Assembly: GCA_944385305.1 (NCBI GenBank)
Contig: CALWWS010000003.1
Coordinates: 1 to 6,254 of the forward strand
DNA from: an uncultured Oscillospiraceae bacterium
GTDB lineage: Bacteria > Bacillota > Clostridia > Oscillospirales > Oscillospiraceae
DNA length: 6,254 nucleotides
Direction: 5' to 3'
Numbering within the stretch: position 1 is the first letter of the stretch; each line of letters opens with the position of its first letter. This document shows, piece after piece, positions 1 through 5,658 of the stretch. Below the pieces are notes generated by a model, which was not told where the DNA came from, made no database searches, and worked only from the letters and a program-made list of their open reading frames with translations. Both the position numbers and the translations under genes were made by a program.

Positions 1-782
1 TGGGCTACCCCGGCTGGCACATCGAGTGCTCCTGCATCTCCATGAAGTACCTGGGGGAGTACCTGGACATCCACTGCGGCGGCATTGACAACGCCTTCCC
101 CCACCACACCAACGAGATCGCCCAGTCGGAGGCCTATCTGGGCCACCCCTGGTGCAAATACTGGATGCACGTCCACCACCTGAACACCAACTCGGGCAAG
201 ATGTCCAAGTCCAAGGGGGAGTTCCTCACCGTCTCCCTGCTGGAGGAGAAGGGGTATAACCCCCTGGTCTACCGGCTGTTCTGCCTCCAGTCCCACTACC
301 GCAAGGGGCTGGTGTTCTCCTGGGAGAACCTGGACAACGCCGCGGCGGCCTATGACAAGCTCCTGGCCCGCATTGCCGCCCTGAACCCGGAGGCAGGGGA
401 GCTGGACGAGGAGGGGATGCAGCCCCTGCGGCAGGCCTTCCGGGAGGCCCTGGGGGGGGATCTGAACACCTCCCTGGGTATCACCACCCTGTACGACGTG
501 CTCAAGGCTCCCATCAGCGACAAGGCCAAGCTGGCCCTGCTGGGCGAGTTTGACCAGGTGCTGGGTCTGGATCTGCTCGCCGGGGCGGAGAAGCTCCGCC
601 AGGCCCAGAGCGCCGCTGCTCCGGCGGAGGACGCGGCGGAGATTGAGGCCCTCATCGCCCGCCGGGCCGAGGCCAAGAAGGCCAAGGACTGGGCGGCGGC
701 GGACGCCATCCGGGATGAGCTCAAGGCCATGGGGATTGAGATTAAGGACACCCCCAACGGCGTGGAGTGGAAGCGGATTTGA
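1..782 (+). CDS. cysS: Cysteinyl-tRNA synthetase, C-terminal part (5' end outside window)
   Basis: Class I aminoacyl-tRNA synthetase that charges tRNA-Cys with cysteine in the cytoplasm, using ATP. The reading frame is open from the left edge (first full codon at 3) to TGA at 780-782, giving about 259 visible residues of a protein that is usually about 465. The visible part starts at the WHIECS motif; its Cys (codon 27-29) is a known zinc ligand in this family. It continues through NAFPHHTNEIAQSEA, whose His and Glu supply further zinc ligands that select cysteine. The class I KMSKSK signature is encoded at 198-215. The C-terminal helical domain and the typical ending (ARRAEAKKAKDW, then a GVEWKRI tail) are complete. 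The Rossmann half with the HIGH motif and the first zinc Cys lie upstream of the window. The ATG at 42 is internal, because conserved CysRS sequence continues upstream of it. A strong terminator follows 9 bases after the stop, so the gene is last in its unit. Confidence 0.97.
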   Translation, partial: GYPGWHIECSCISMKYLGEYLDIHCGGIDNAFPHHTNEIAQSEAYLGHPWCKYWMHVHHLNTNSGKMSKSKGEFLTVSLLEEKGYNPLVYRLFCLQSHYRKGLVFSWENLDNAAAAYDKLLARIAALNPEAGELDEEGMQPLRQAFREALGGDLNTSLGITTLYDVLKAPISDKAKLALLGEFDQVLGLDLLAGAEKLRQAQSAAAPAEDAAEIEALIARRAEAKKAKDWAAADAIRDELKAMGIEIKDTPNGVEWKRI

Positions 783-791
783 CAAGCTGAG

Positions 792-832
792 GAGCCCCGC
801 GCGGCGCAGCCGCGCGGGGCTCTCTTTTCTTT
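792..832 (+). terminator. Intrinsic terminator after cysS
   Basis: A perfect 14-bp GC-rich stem (792-805 with 809-822) closes on a 3-base loop (GCA) and is followed by a T-rich tail (TCTTTTCTTT, 823-832). This is a classic Rho-independent terminator. It separates cysS from the iron-transport operon. Confidence 0.93.
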
Positions 833-858
833 CAGGATTTTCCACCGCCCTGCCGCTC

Positions 859-888
859 TTGACGGGAACGGTGCCCGGGTCGTATAAT
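859..888 (+). promoter_or_regulatory. Sigma-A type promoter of feoAB
   Basis: The -35 box TTGACG (859-864) lies 18 bp from a perfect -10 box TATAAT (883-888). Transcription should start near 895, giving an untranslated leader of about 48 bases before the ATG at 943. It sits directly after the cysS terminator, as expected for the start of a new transcription unit. Assignment is by consensus match only. Confidence 0.82.
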
Positions 889-896
889 ATTGACGC

Positions 897-930
897 GATT
901 TTAGAGAAATCTCATATTTTACAGAGATTA
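897..930 (+). promoter_or_regulatory. Repeat-containing feoAB leader, possible operator or RNA hairpin
   Basis: This AT-rich stretch between the predicted transcription start and the ribosome binding site holds several repeats. ATTTTAGAGAAA (898-909) and ATTTTACAGAGA (916-927) are direct repeats matching at 10 of 12 bases with an 18-base period. GATTT (897-901) and AAATC (907-911) form an inverted repeat with a 5-base centre. AATCTC (908-913) and GAGATT (924-929) form a perfect 6-bp inverted repeat across 10 bases. Its position suits a repressor site or an RNA hairpin near the ribosome binding site. It does not match the canonical Fur box. Function is inferred from position only. Confidence 0.3.
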
Positions 931-942
931 GGCGGAGCACAT

Positions 943-3399
943 ATGACGACACAAGCCAAGGAAAAACCCATTACCCTGGAGGATGTGGCCCCCGGACAGC
1001 GGGGGATCATCCTCCGGGTTGGCAATGAGAGCGGGCCGGTGAAGCGCCGGCTGGTGGATATGGGCCTCACTCCGGGCACCGAGGTGATGGTGCGCAAGAT
1101 CGCCCCCTTCGGCGACCCCATTGAGGTAAACCTGCGTGGGTACGAGCTCTCCCTGCGCAAGGCGGACGCCGCCCAGATCCAGCTGGCCACCGGGGAGGAG
1201 GCGGCTGCCCTCACCCAGGACAGGAAGAAGCGGGCGGGCATGGTGCAGCACATCCCCGACGAGGAGGCCCTGCGCCGCATGAGCGCCGACCACCTCCACG
1301 AGGAGGAGGCCCACGGGGGCGACCCGGACTACGCCAGCCACGACACCCGCCAGATGAAGCTGGCCCTGGTGGGCAACCCCAACTGTGGCAAGACCACCCT
1401 CTTCAACGCCCTCACCGGCTCCAACCAGTATGTGGGCAACTGGCCGGGCGTGACGGTGGAGAAGAAGGAGGGCCGGGCCAGCGTGGACGGAAAATCTGTC
1501 ACCGTGGTAGATCTGCCCGGCATCTACTCCCTGTCCCCCTACTCCATGGAGGAGATTGTGGCCCGGGACTTTATCGTGGGGGAGCATCCCGACGCCATCA
1601 TCGACATCATCAACGCCACCAACATCGAGCGCAACCTCTACCTCACCGCCCAGCTGCTGGAGCTGGAGCGGCCCATGGTCATCGCCCTGAACTTTATGGA
1701 CGAGGTGGAGCGCCACGGGGATCGCATTGATGTGGAGCGGCTCTCCCGGGCCCTGGGGGTGCCCGTCATCCCCATTACCGCCCGCACGGGGAAGAACATC
1801 CAGGAGCTGCTGCGCATTGCCCACAAGCAGATGCACGTGGGCGTCACCGTGGAGCCAGACGACCTGTACGACGACTACACCCACCAGATCCACCACAAGG
1901 CGGGCGAGATCATCCACGACAAGGCCTACGCCGCGGGCATCCCCGCCCACTGGGCGTCCATCAAGCTCATTGAGGGGGACGCCCTGGTGGAGGAGGCCCT
2001 GGAGCTGAGCGGGGAGGAGCGGGACAGGCTGGAGGCGGTGTGCCGCCAGTACGAGAGCGCCTACACCCTGGGCGACCGGGAGACCCTGATCGCCGACGCC
2101 CGCTACCAGTTCATCCAGCGGGTGGTCTCCATGTGCGTCAGGCGGGGCCGCCCGGTGGGGGCTCCCACCCTTTCCGACCGGATTGACGGCATTGTCACCC
2201 ACAAGATCTTCGCCGTGCCCGTGTTCCTGCTGATGATGCTGGTGATGTTCGCCCTCACCTTCGGCCCCGGCCAGGTGCTGGCCGACGGGGTGGACACCCT
2301 CATCAGCGGCTGGCTGGCAGGGGGGGTGCGCCTGGGCCTTCAGGCCGCCGGGGTGGCCCCCTGGGTGGAGGCCCTGCTGGTGGACGGCGTCATTACCGGG
2401 GTGGGGGGCGTGCTCACCTTCCTGCCCCAGATCGCCATCCTCTTCTTCTTCCTCTCCTTTTTGGAGGACTCGGGCTACATGGCCCGGGCGGCCTTCATCA
2501 TGGACCGGCTGCTGCGCCGCTTCGGCCTGAGCGGCAAGGCCTTTATCCCCATGCTCATGGGCTTTGGCTGCACAGTGCCCGCCGTGATGGGTGCCCGCAC
2601 CATGGAGAACGAGAAGGACCGGCGCATGACCATCATGCTGGTGCCCTTTATGTCCTGCTCCGCCCGGCTGCCGGTGTACGGCCTGCTCACCGCCGCCTTC
2701 TTCCCCCGGTACGGCGGGCTGGTGGTCTTTTCCCTGTACGTGCTGGGCCTGGTGTTTGCCATCCTCTCGGGCCTGATTTTGAAAAAGTTTGTCTTCCGGG
2801 GCGAGCCCGCCGCCTTCGTGCTGGAGCTGCCCCCCTACCGCCTGCCCACCGGCAAGAACATGGCCATGCACGTGTGGGAGAAGGTGCGGGGCTTCCTGGT
2901 GAAGGCGGGCACCCTGATTCTGGCCATGAGCGTGCTGCTCTGGTTCCTCCAGGCCTTCGGCGTGGAGGGGGGCAGCTTCGGCATGGTGAGCGATGAGGCC
3001 CACTCCATCCTGGGGGGCATCGGCTCTGTTATCGCCCCGGTGCTCATCCCCCTGGGCTTCGGCACCTGGCAGGCCGCCGTGGCTCTGCTCTCCGGCCTGG
3101 TGGCCAAGGAGATGGTGGTCTCCTCCATGAGCATGTTCTACGGCTTCTCGGTCACCGCAGGCGGCGCCACCATTGCCGCCGCCCTGGGGAGCACCTTCGC
3201 CACCCCCGTGGCCGCCTATGCCTTTTTGGTGTTTGTGCTGCTCTATGTCCCCTGTGTGGCGGCGGTGTCCACCATTCGCAAGGAGATGAACTCCGCCAAG
3301 TGGACCCTGGCCTCCATCGGCTGGCAGCTGGCGGCGGCCTACATCGGGTCGTTCGTGGTCTACCAGATCGGCTCGCTTTTGATGAGGACACTGGGATGA
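943..3399 (+). CDS. feoB: FeoA-FeoB fusion, ferrous iron transporter
   Basis: GTP-dependent Fe(II) importer of the cytoplasmic membrane, 818 residues. Residues 10 to about 85 form a FeoA-type SH3-like domain (GPVKRRLVDMGLTPG core). Residues 86-137 are a charged linker, with four His and many acidic residues at 117-134. The FeoB part begins at M138. It has the G1 loop GNPNCGKTT (144-152), the G2 Thr171 in WPGVT, G3 DLPG (190-193), G4 NFMD (250-253) and G5 TAR (279-281). The membrane domain begins near residue 422. It has the two FeoB gate motifs, GFGCTVPA (Cys543) and MSCSARLPVY (Cys572), and the late YVPC motif (Cys771). E. coli FeoB is 773 residues with a separate FeoA, so the extra length reflects the fusion. 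The ATG at 943 is chosen because AGGCGG (930-935) precedes it at 7 bases, a promoter lies just upstream, and the FeoA domain starts here; the open frame further upstream overlaps cysS and is not protein-like. The last four bases overlap the next gene. Confidence 0.96.
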   Translation: MTTQAKEKPITLEDVAPGQRGIILRVGNESGPVKRRLVDMGLTPGTEVMVRKIAPFGDPIEVNLRGYELSLRKADAAQIQLATGEEAAALTQDRKKRAGMVQHIPDEEALRRMSADHLHEEEAHGGDPDYASHDTRQMKLALVGNPNCGKTTLFNALTGSNQYVGNWPGVTVEKKEGRASVDGKSVTVVDLPGIYSLSPYSMEEIVARDFIVGEHPDAIIDIINATNIERNLYLTAQLLELERPMVIALNFMDEVERHGDRIDVERLSRALGVPVIPITARTGKNIQELLRIAHKQMHVGVTVEPDDLYDDYTHQIHHKAGEIIHDKAYAAGIPAHWASIKLIEGDALVEEALELSGEERDRLEAVCRQYESAYTLGDRETLIADARYQFIQRVVSMCVRRGRPVGAPTLSDRIDGIVTHKIFAVPVFLLMMLVMFALTFGPGQVLADGVDTLISGWLAGGVRLGLQAAGVAPWVEALLVDGVITGVGGVLTFLPQIAILFFFLSFLEDSGYMARAAFIMDRLLRRFGLSGKAFIPMLMGFGCTVPAVMGARTMENEKDRRMTIMLVPFMSCSARLPVYGLLTAAFFPRYGGLVVFSLYVLGLVFAILSGLILKKFVFRGEPAAFVLELPPYRLPTGKNMAMHVWEKVRGFLVKAGTLILAMSVLLWFLQAFGVEGGSFGMVSDEAHSILGGIGSVIAPVLIPLGFGTWQAAVALLSGLVAKEMVVSSMSMFYGFSVTAGGATIAAALGSTFATPVAAYAFLVFVLLYVPCVAAVSTIRKEMNSAKWTLASIGWQLAAAYIGSFVVYQIGSLLMRTLG

Positions 3400-3560
3400 A
3401 ATATCTGATCTATCTGGGCGTGGCTGTTTTAATCGTGTGGGCGGCGGCGTATCTCCTCTACCGCTTCCACCAGCGGCTGAAGAACAAGCGGGGCTGCGAC
3501 TGCGGCGGCTGCTCCGCCTGCCCTCACACCTACTGCCGCCACCGGAAAGGGGAGAAATAG
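3396..3560 (+). CDS. FeoB-associated Cys-rich membrane protein
   Basis: Small 54-residue protein whose start overlaps the feoAB stop as ATGA (3396-3399), a hallmark of translational coupling. Residues 3-23 form one hydrophobic transmembrane helix, followed by a basic stretch (RLKNKR, 27-32). The tail carries five Cys spaced C-x-C-x2-C-x2-C-x4-C (34, 36, 39, 42, 47) plus His44 and His49. Size, order of parts and position directly after feoB match the family annotated as FeoB-associated Cys-rich membrane proteins. That family is presumed to help FeoB, perhaps by binding iron or an Fe-S cluster, but its biochemical role is not established. The basic residues after the helix suggest the Cys-rich tail is cytoplasmic. 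An in-frame ATG exists at 3300, but it lies deep inside feoAB and its added residues are out-of-frame feoAB sequence, so 3396 is preferred. Confidence 0.88.
   Translation: MKYLIYLGVAVLIVWAAAYLLYRFHQRLKNKRGCDCGGCSACPHTYCRHRKGEK
3546..3554 (+). promoter_or_regulatory. Ribosome binding site of the sirtuin gene
   Basis: AAAGGGGAG lies within the last codons of the Cys-rich gene, 7 bases before the GTG at 3562. It supports the GTG as the true start and predicts coupled translation of the two genes. Confidence 0.7.
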
Positions 3561-3561
3561 G

Positions 3562-4293
3562 GTGGAAGAAAAGCGCCAACAGCTCCAGCAGTGGATCGAC
3601 CAGAGCAAGAACATTGTGTTCTTCGGCGGGGCCGGGGTGTCCACCGAGAGCGGCATCCCCGACTTCCGCAGCGTGGACGGGCTCTACCACCAGCAGTACA
3701 AGTATCCCCCCGAGACCATTTTAAGCCGCACCTTCTTTGACCACGACCCGGAGGAGTTCTTCCGCTTCTACCGCAACAAGATGCTCTTCCCCCAGGCCAG
3801 GCCCAACGCCGCCCACCAAAAGCTGGCCCAGCTGGAGGCGGCGGGCAAGCTGCGGGCGGTGGTGACCCAGAACATCGACGGGCTCCACCAGGCGGCGGGG
3901 AGCAGGACGGTGTACGAGCTGCACGGCTCGGTGCACCGCAACTACTGCATGCGCTGCGGCAAGTTCTACCCCCTGGAGGCAGTAGCCCAGGGGGAGGGCG
4001 TGCCCCGCTGCGCCTGCGGAGGCACTATCAAGCCCGACGTGGTGCTCTACGAGGAGCCCCTGGACGAGCGGGTGATGGAGGACGCGGTGAAGGCTATCTC
4101 CCGGGCGGACATGCTCATCATCGGCGGCACCTCCCTGGCGGTGTACCCCGCGGCGGGGCTTATCCGCTATTACCGGGGAAAGAAGCTCACCCTCATCAAC
4201 AAGACCCCCACCCCCTACGACCGGCAGGCCAATCTGGTCATCGCCGGGCCCATCGGGGAGATCCTGGGGGCTGTCCGGGTGGGGGAGATATAG
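3562..4293 (+). CDS. cobB: Sirtuin, NAD-dependent protein deacylase (Sir2/CobB family)
   Basis: Cytoplasmic enzyme of 243 residues that removes acyl groups, typically acetyl, from lysines. It consumes NAD+ and yields nicotinamide and O-acyl-ADP-ribose. All core motifs are present: GAGVSTESGIPDFRS (23-37) binds NAD, TQNIDGLH (102-109) lines the active site, His121 in ELHGSV is the catalytic base, and GTSLAVYPA and INK close the Rossmann fold. The zinc ribbon has Cys129-x2-Cys132 and Cys150-x-Cys152, so the second pair is C-x-C rather than the common C-x2-C. The FRSVDGLY region looks like the Thermotoga/Firmicutes type sirtuins, and I do not see the Tyr/Arg pair of desuccinylating class III enzymes. 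Start is GTG at 3562, one base after the stop of the Cys-rich gene and with a well-placed ribosome binding site; no ATG fits the N-terminus. It is probably co-transcribed with feoAB and followed by a terminator. The symbol is the family's usual bacterial one; substrate is unknown. Confidence 0.94.
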   Translation: MEEKRQQLQQWIDQSKNIVFFGGAGVSTESGIPDFRSVDGLYHQQYKYPPETILSRTFFDHDPEEFFRFYRNKMLFPQARPNAAHQKLAQLEAAGKLRAVVTQNIDGLHQAAGSRTVYELHGSVHRNYCMRCGKFYPLEAVAQGEGVPRCACGGTIKPDVVLYEEPLDERVMEDAVKAISRADMLIIGGTSLAVYPAAGLIRYYRGKKLTLINKTPTPYDRQANLVIAGPIGEILGAVRVGEI

Positions 4294-4327
4294 CCGCGCG
4301 ATTCCGGCGTTTTATCGCGTTTGCCAC

Positions 4328-4362
4328 AACAGGCGGGGGAGACCCCGCCTGTTTCAATTCTT
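4328..4362 (+). terminator. Intrinsic terminator after the sirtuin
   Basis: A perfect 11-bp stem (4328-4338 with 4343-4353) has a GAGA loop and is followed by TCAATTCTT, a moderately T-rich tail. It most likely ends the feoAB transcription unit. A smaller inverted repeat (CGCGAT 4297-4302, ATCGCG 4314-4319) lies just upstream and may add to the structure. Confidence 0.8.
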
Positions 4363-4365
4363 ACG

Positions 4366-4403
4366 ATTTATTGAATTTCGATAAATTATCATTGACAATC
4401 AAT
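4366..4403 (+). promoter_or_regulatory. Cluster of palindromes, candidate operator of the DUF2975 operon
   Basis: This AT-rich stretch, unlike the GC-rich surroundings, holds overlapping inverted repeats directly upstream of and over the -35 box. They are ATTTAT (4366-4371) with ATAAAT (4381-4386), AATTT (4374-4378) with AAATT (4383-4387), the perfect 11-mer GATAAATTATC (4380-4390), and ATTGACAATCAAT (4391-4403), whose centre lies in the -35 box. A repressor or activator could bind here, and the Cro/C1-type protein encoded at 5659 is the obvious candidate. GATAA/TTATC halves also recall Fur sites, but the canonical 7-1-7 layout is not met. Part of the AT-richness may act as an UP element. Confidence 0.4.
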
Positions 4404-4420
4404 ATGCACGGTGGTATCCT
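4392..4420 (+). promoter_or_regulatory. Sigma-A type promoter of the DUF2975 operon
   Basis: Perfect -35 box TTGACA (4392-4397), 17 bp spacer, and -10 box TATCCT (4415-4420) preceded by TGG, an extended -10 element. The transcript should start near 4427, immediately before the ribosome binding site, so the leader is only about 16 bases. The position excludes any protein start upstream of 4427. Confidence 0.8.
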
Positions 4421-4427
4421 CATCCCA

Positions 4428-4435
4428 AGAGGTGA
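4428..4435 (+). promoter_or_regulatory. Ribosome binding site deciding the first DUF2975 start
   Basis: AGAGGTGA lies 7 bases before the ATG at 4443. With the promoter at 4392-4420 it rules out the longer in-frame start at 4371. Confidence 0.75.
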
Positions 4436-4442
4436 GAGCCAT

Positions 4443-5027
4443 ATGGAAAAGCATCAGGAGCAGAAGCTGGCCCGGGTTGTGTGGGTTCTGGTGAGCATTG
4501 TCTTTGTATGCAACATCATAGCCATCTTTTTGGTGCCCAGCGCGGTGATGACCAACCAGCAGGACGTACTCCACGGGGCGGGAAACTACCTGGGCGGAAT
4601 TTTTGCCCCGGGGGAGGACGACATCCAGGCGGCCGGCGTGATGGCCTCCCTGCTGTGCTGGTTCTGGGTGTGGCAGGAGGCGTACAGCGGTGTACTGGCC
4701 CTGTTTCTCATCTTCTGTGGGGTATGCACGGCGGTCATCATATACCAGGGGCGGCGGATTCTGGCCACCATCCTGGCGGGGACGCCCTTCTGTGTGGACA
4801 ACGCCGTCAGCCTGCGCCGGGCGGCGGTGTGCTGCTTCCTCATTGCCGCCGCCGCCCTGGCCCGGCTGATCTGGGGGCTGTTCTGGTACCGCTCTGCCGC
4901 CCCCCTGGTCACCTATAACGCCCTGTTCATCCCCATCTTCCTCATGGGGGGGCTGCTGTGCCTGGTGATGTCCGCCCTGTTCCGCCAGGCCGCCCGCATG
5001 CGGGAGGAGAACGATCTGACCATATAG
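4443..5027 (+). CDS. DUF2975-family membrane protein, copy 1
   Basis: Membrane protein of 194 residues with unknown biochemical function. Four hydrophobic helices are visible at about 12-34, 82-101, 128-149 and 159-179. The basic loop 102-126 (QGRR, SLRR) and the basic tail (RQAARMREEN) should face the cytoplasm, leaving residues 35-81 as an outer loop. The GTPFCVDN stretch before a Leu-Arg pair, together with the small HTH gene nearby, matches the DUF2975 group, as in the Bacillus YoaS/YozG pair. Cysteines are frequent: 23, 72, 92, 95, 117, 130, 131 and 173, including a CGVC motif in helix 2. Start is ATG 4443, from the ribosome binding site and from the promoter lying inside the longer open frame. 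The gene is first in an operon and is followed after 19 bases by its own paralogue. The family call rests on pattern memory, not on a profile search. Confidence 0.82.
   Translation: MEKHQEQKLARVVWVLVSIVFVCNIIAIFLVPSAVMTNQQDVLHGAGNYLGGIFAPGEDDIQAAGVMASLLCWFWVWQEAYSGVLALFLIFCGVCTAVIIYQGRRILATILAGTPFCVDNAVSLRRAAVCCFLIAAAALARLIWGLFWYRSAAPLVTYNALFIPIFLMGGLLCLVMSALFRQAARMREENDLTI
4701..5024 (+). repeat. Conserved half of DUF2975 copy 1 (intergenic duplication, unit 1)
   Basis: These 324 bases (residues 87-194) align without a gap to 5320-5643. Hand alignment gives about 77 of 108 identical residues, and DNA identity remains obvious, for example AGCCTGCGCCGGGCGGCGGT in both units. It marks a tandem gene duplication 619 bases apart. 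Confidence 0.85.
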
Positions 5028-5046
5028 AAAGTGGGGAGGAGCGACA

Positions 5047-5646
5047 ATGTATGAGAAAACGGCGGGCGGAAAAACAGCCGGTGCGCTCACAGTTTTGGTC
5101 AATCTTGTTTTGATCTGCAATTTGCTTGCCCTGGGCTTTGTGCCGGTGCTGGCCGCCCTGGCGGGCTCCGGGATCGGGCCGGAACGGCTGGTGGAGATGC
5201 TCACCGCCGCGCCGCCTCAGCCGGGGGAGTGGGGAATACACTTTTCGCCGGGGATGGTTCTGTTTCTGGTGCTGGTAGGCGGCTGGACGGAGAATTTTGC
5301 CTACACCCTGGTACTCACCCTGTTTCTGCTTTTCTGCGGGGTGTGTACGGCGGTAATCCTGTGGCAGGGGCGGAAGATCTTAGGCACGGTCAGGGCAGGC
5401 AGCCCCTTTTGCGTGGAAAACGCCCGCAGCCTGCGCCGGGCGGCGGTATGCTGCTTTCTCATTGCCGCCGCTTCCGTGGCTCGGGTGGCATGGGGGCTGC
5501 TCTGGTACCGCTCCGCCGCCGTACTGGCGGGCTACAACGCCCTGTTTGTGCCGGTATGTTTCATCAGCGGACTGCTGTGTGTGGTGATGTCTCACCTCTT
5601 TCTCCGAGCCGCTCAAATGCGGGAAGAGAATGAATTTACGATATAG
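5047..5646 (+). CDS. DUF2975-family membrane protein, copy 2
   Basis: Paralogue of the preceding gene, 199 residues, function unknown. Helices lie at about 13-35, 87-106, 133-154 and 164-184. The C-terminal 108 residues are roughly 70% identical to copy 1 without a gap, down to a shared MREEN-(D/E)-x-TI ending. The outer loop (about 36-82) is unrelated in sequence; it has APPQPGEWGIHFSPG where copy 1 has an acidic GEDD segment. Cysteines 24, 97, 100, 122, 135, 136 and 178 match positions in copy 1, including the CGVC motif. A strong ribosome binding site GGGGAGGA (5033-5040) lies 6 bases before ATG 5047. The 19-base gap after copy 1 and the 12-base gap before the HTH gene leave little room for promoters, so the genes are probably co-transcribed. 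Two similar membrane subunits could form a heteromer, which is inference. Confidence 0.82.
   Translation: MYEKTAGGKTAGALTVLVNLVLICNLLALGFVPVLAALAGSGIGPERLVEMLTAAPPQPGEWGIHFSPGMVLFLVLVGGWTENFAYTLVLTLFLLFCGVCTAVILWQGRKILGTVRAGSPFCVENARSLRRAAVCCFLIAAASVARVAWGLLWYRSAAVLAGYNALFVPVCFISGLLCVVMSHLFLRAAQMREENEFTI
5320..5643 (+). repeat. Conserved half of DUF2975 copy 2 (duplication unit 2)
   Basis: Second unit of the tandem duplication described at 4701-5024. It covers residues 92-199 of copy 2, with the same length and no gaps. The preceding parts of the two genes, encoding the outer loop, have lost clear similarity. Confidence 0.85.
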
Positions 5647-5658
5647 GGGGGAGCGGAG

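Noticed and set aside
550..942. N-terminal extension of the feoAB frame into cysS
   Set aside because: The added residues are Arg/Pro-rich out-of-frame cysS sequence and cross the terminator and the feoAB promoter. The FeoA domain and ribosome binding site fix the start at 943.
3300..3395. Longer start for the Cys-rich protein
   Set aside because: The extension is out-of-frame feoAB sequence with no membrane-protein character, and the ATGA overlap at 3396 gives a natural start.
928..3690. A 920-codon open frame on the minus strand across feoAB
   Set aside because: It is antisense to a gene with every FeoA and FeoB motif. The product is a low-complexity His/Gly/Gln/Glu/Val sequence, as expected from reading strongly GC-biased codons backwards, and there is no fitting promoter or ribosome binding site.
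4380..4390. GATAAATTATC as a Fur box
   Set aside because: The halves look like Fur half-sites, but the 5-1-5 spacing does not match the 7-1-7 or hexamer-array layouts, so I list it only as a generic candidate operator.
4371..4442. Longer start for DUF2975 copy 1
   Set aside because: The promoter at 4392-4420 lies inside this extension, so a transcript from it would not include the earlier ATG, which also lacks a ribosome binding site.
4389..5241. Minus-strand open frames across the DUF2975 genes
   Set aside because: They are shadows of two clearly related genes whose protein similarity is on the + strand; the minus frames show no recognisable domain.
4701..5643. Duplicated DNA as a mobile element or recombination product
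   Set aside because: The similarity is restricted to two in-frame homologous genes, has diverged mostly at synonymous and conservative sites, and has no flanking terminal repeats or transposase. Gene duplication explains it.
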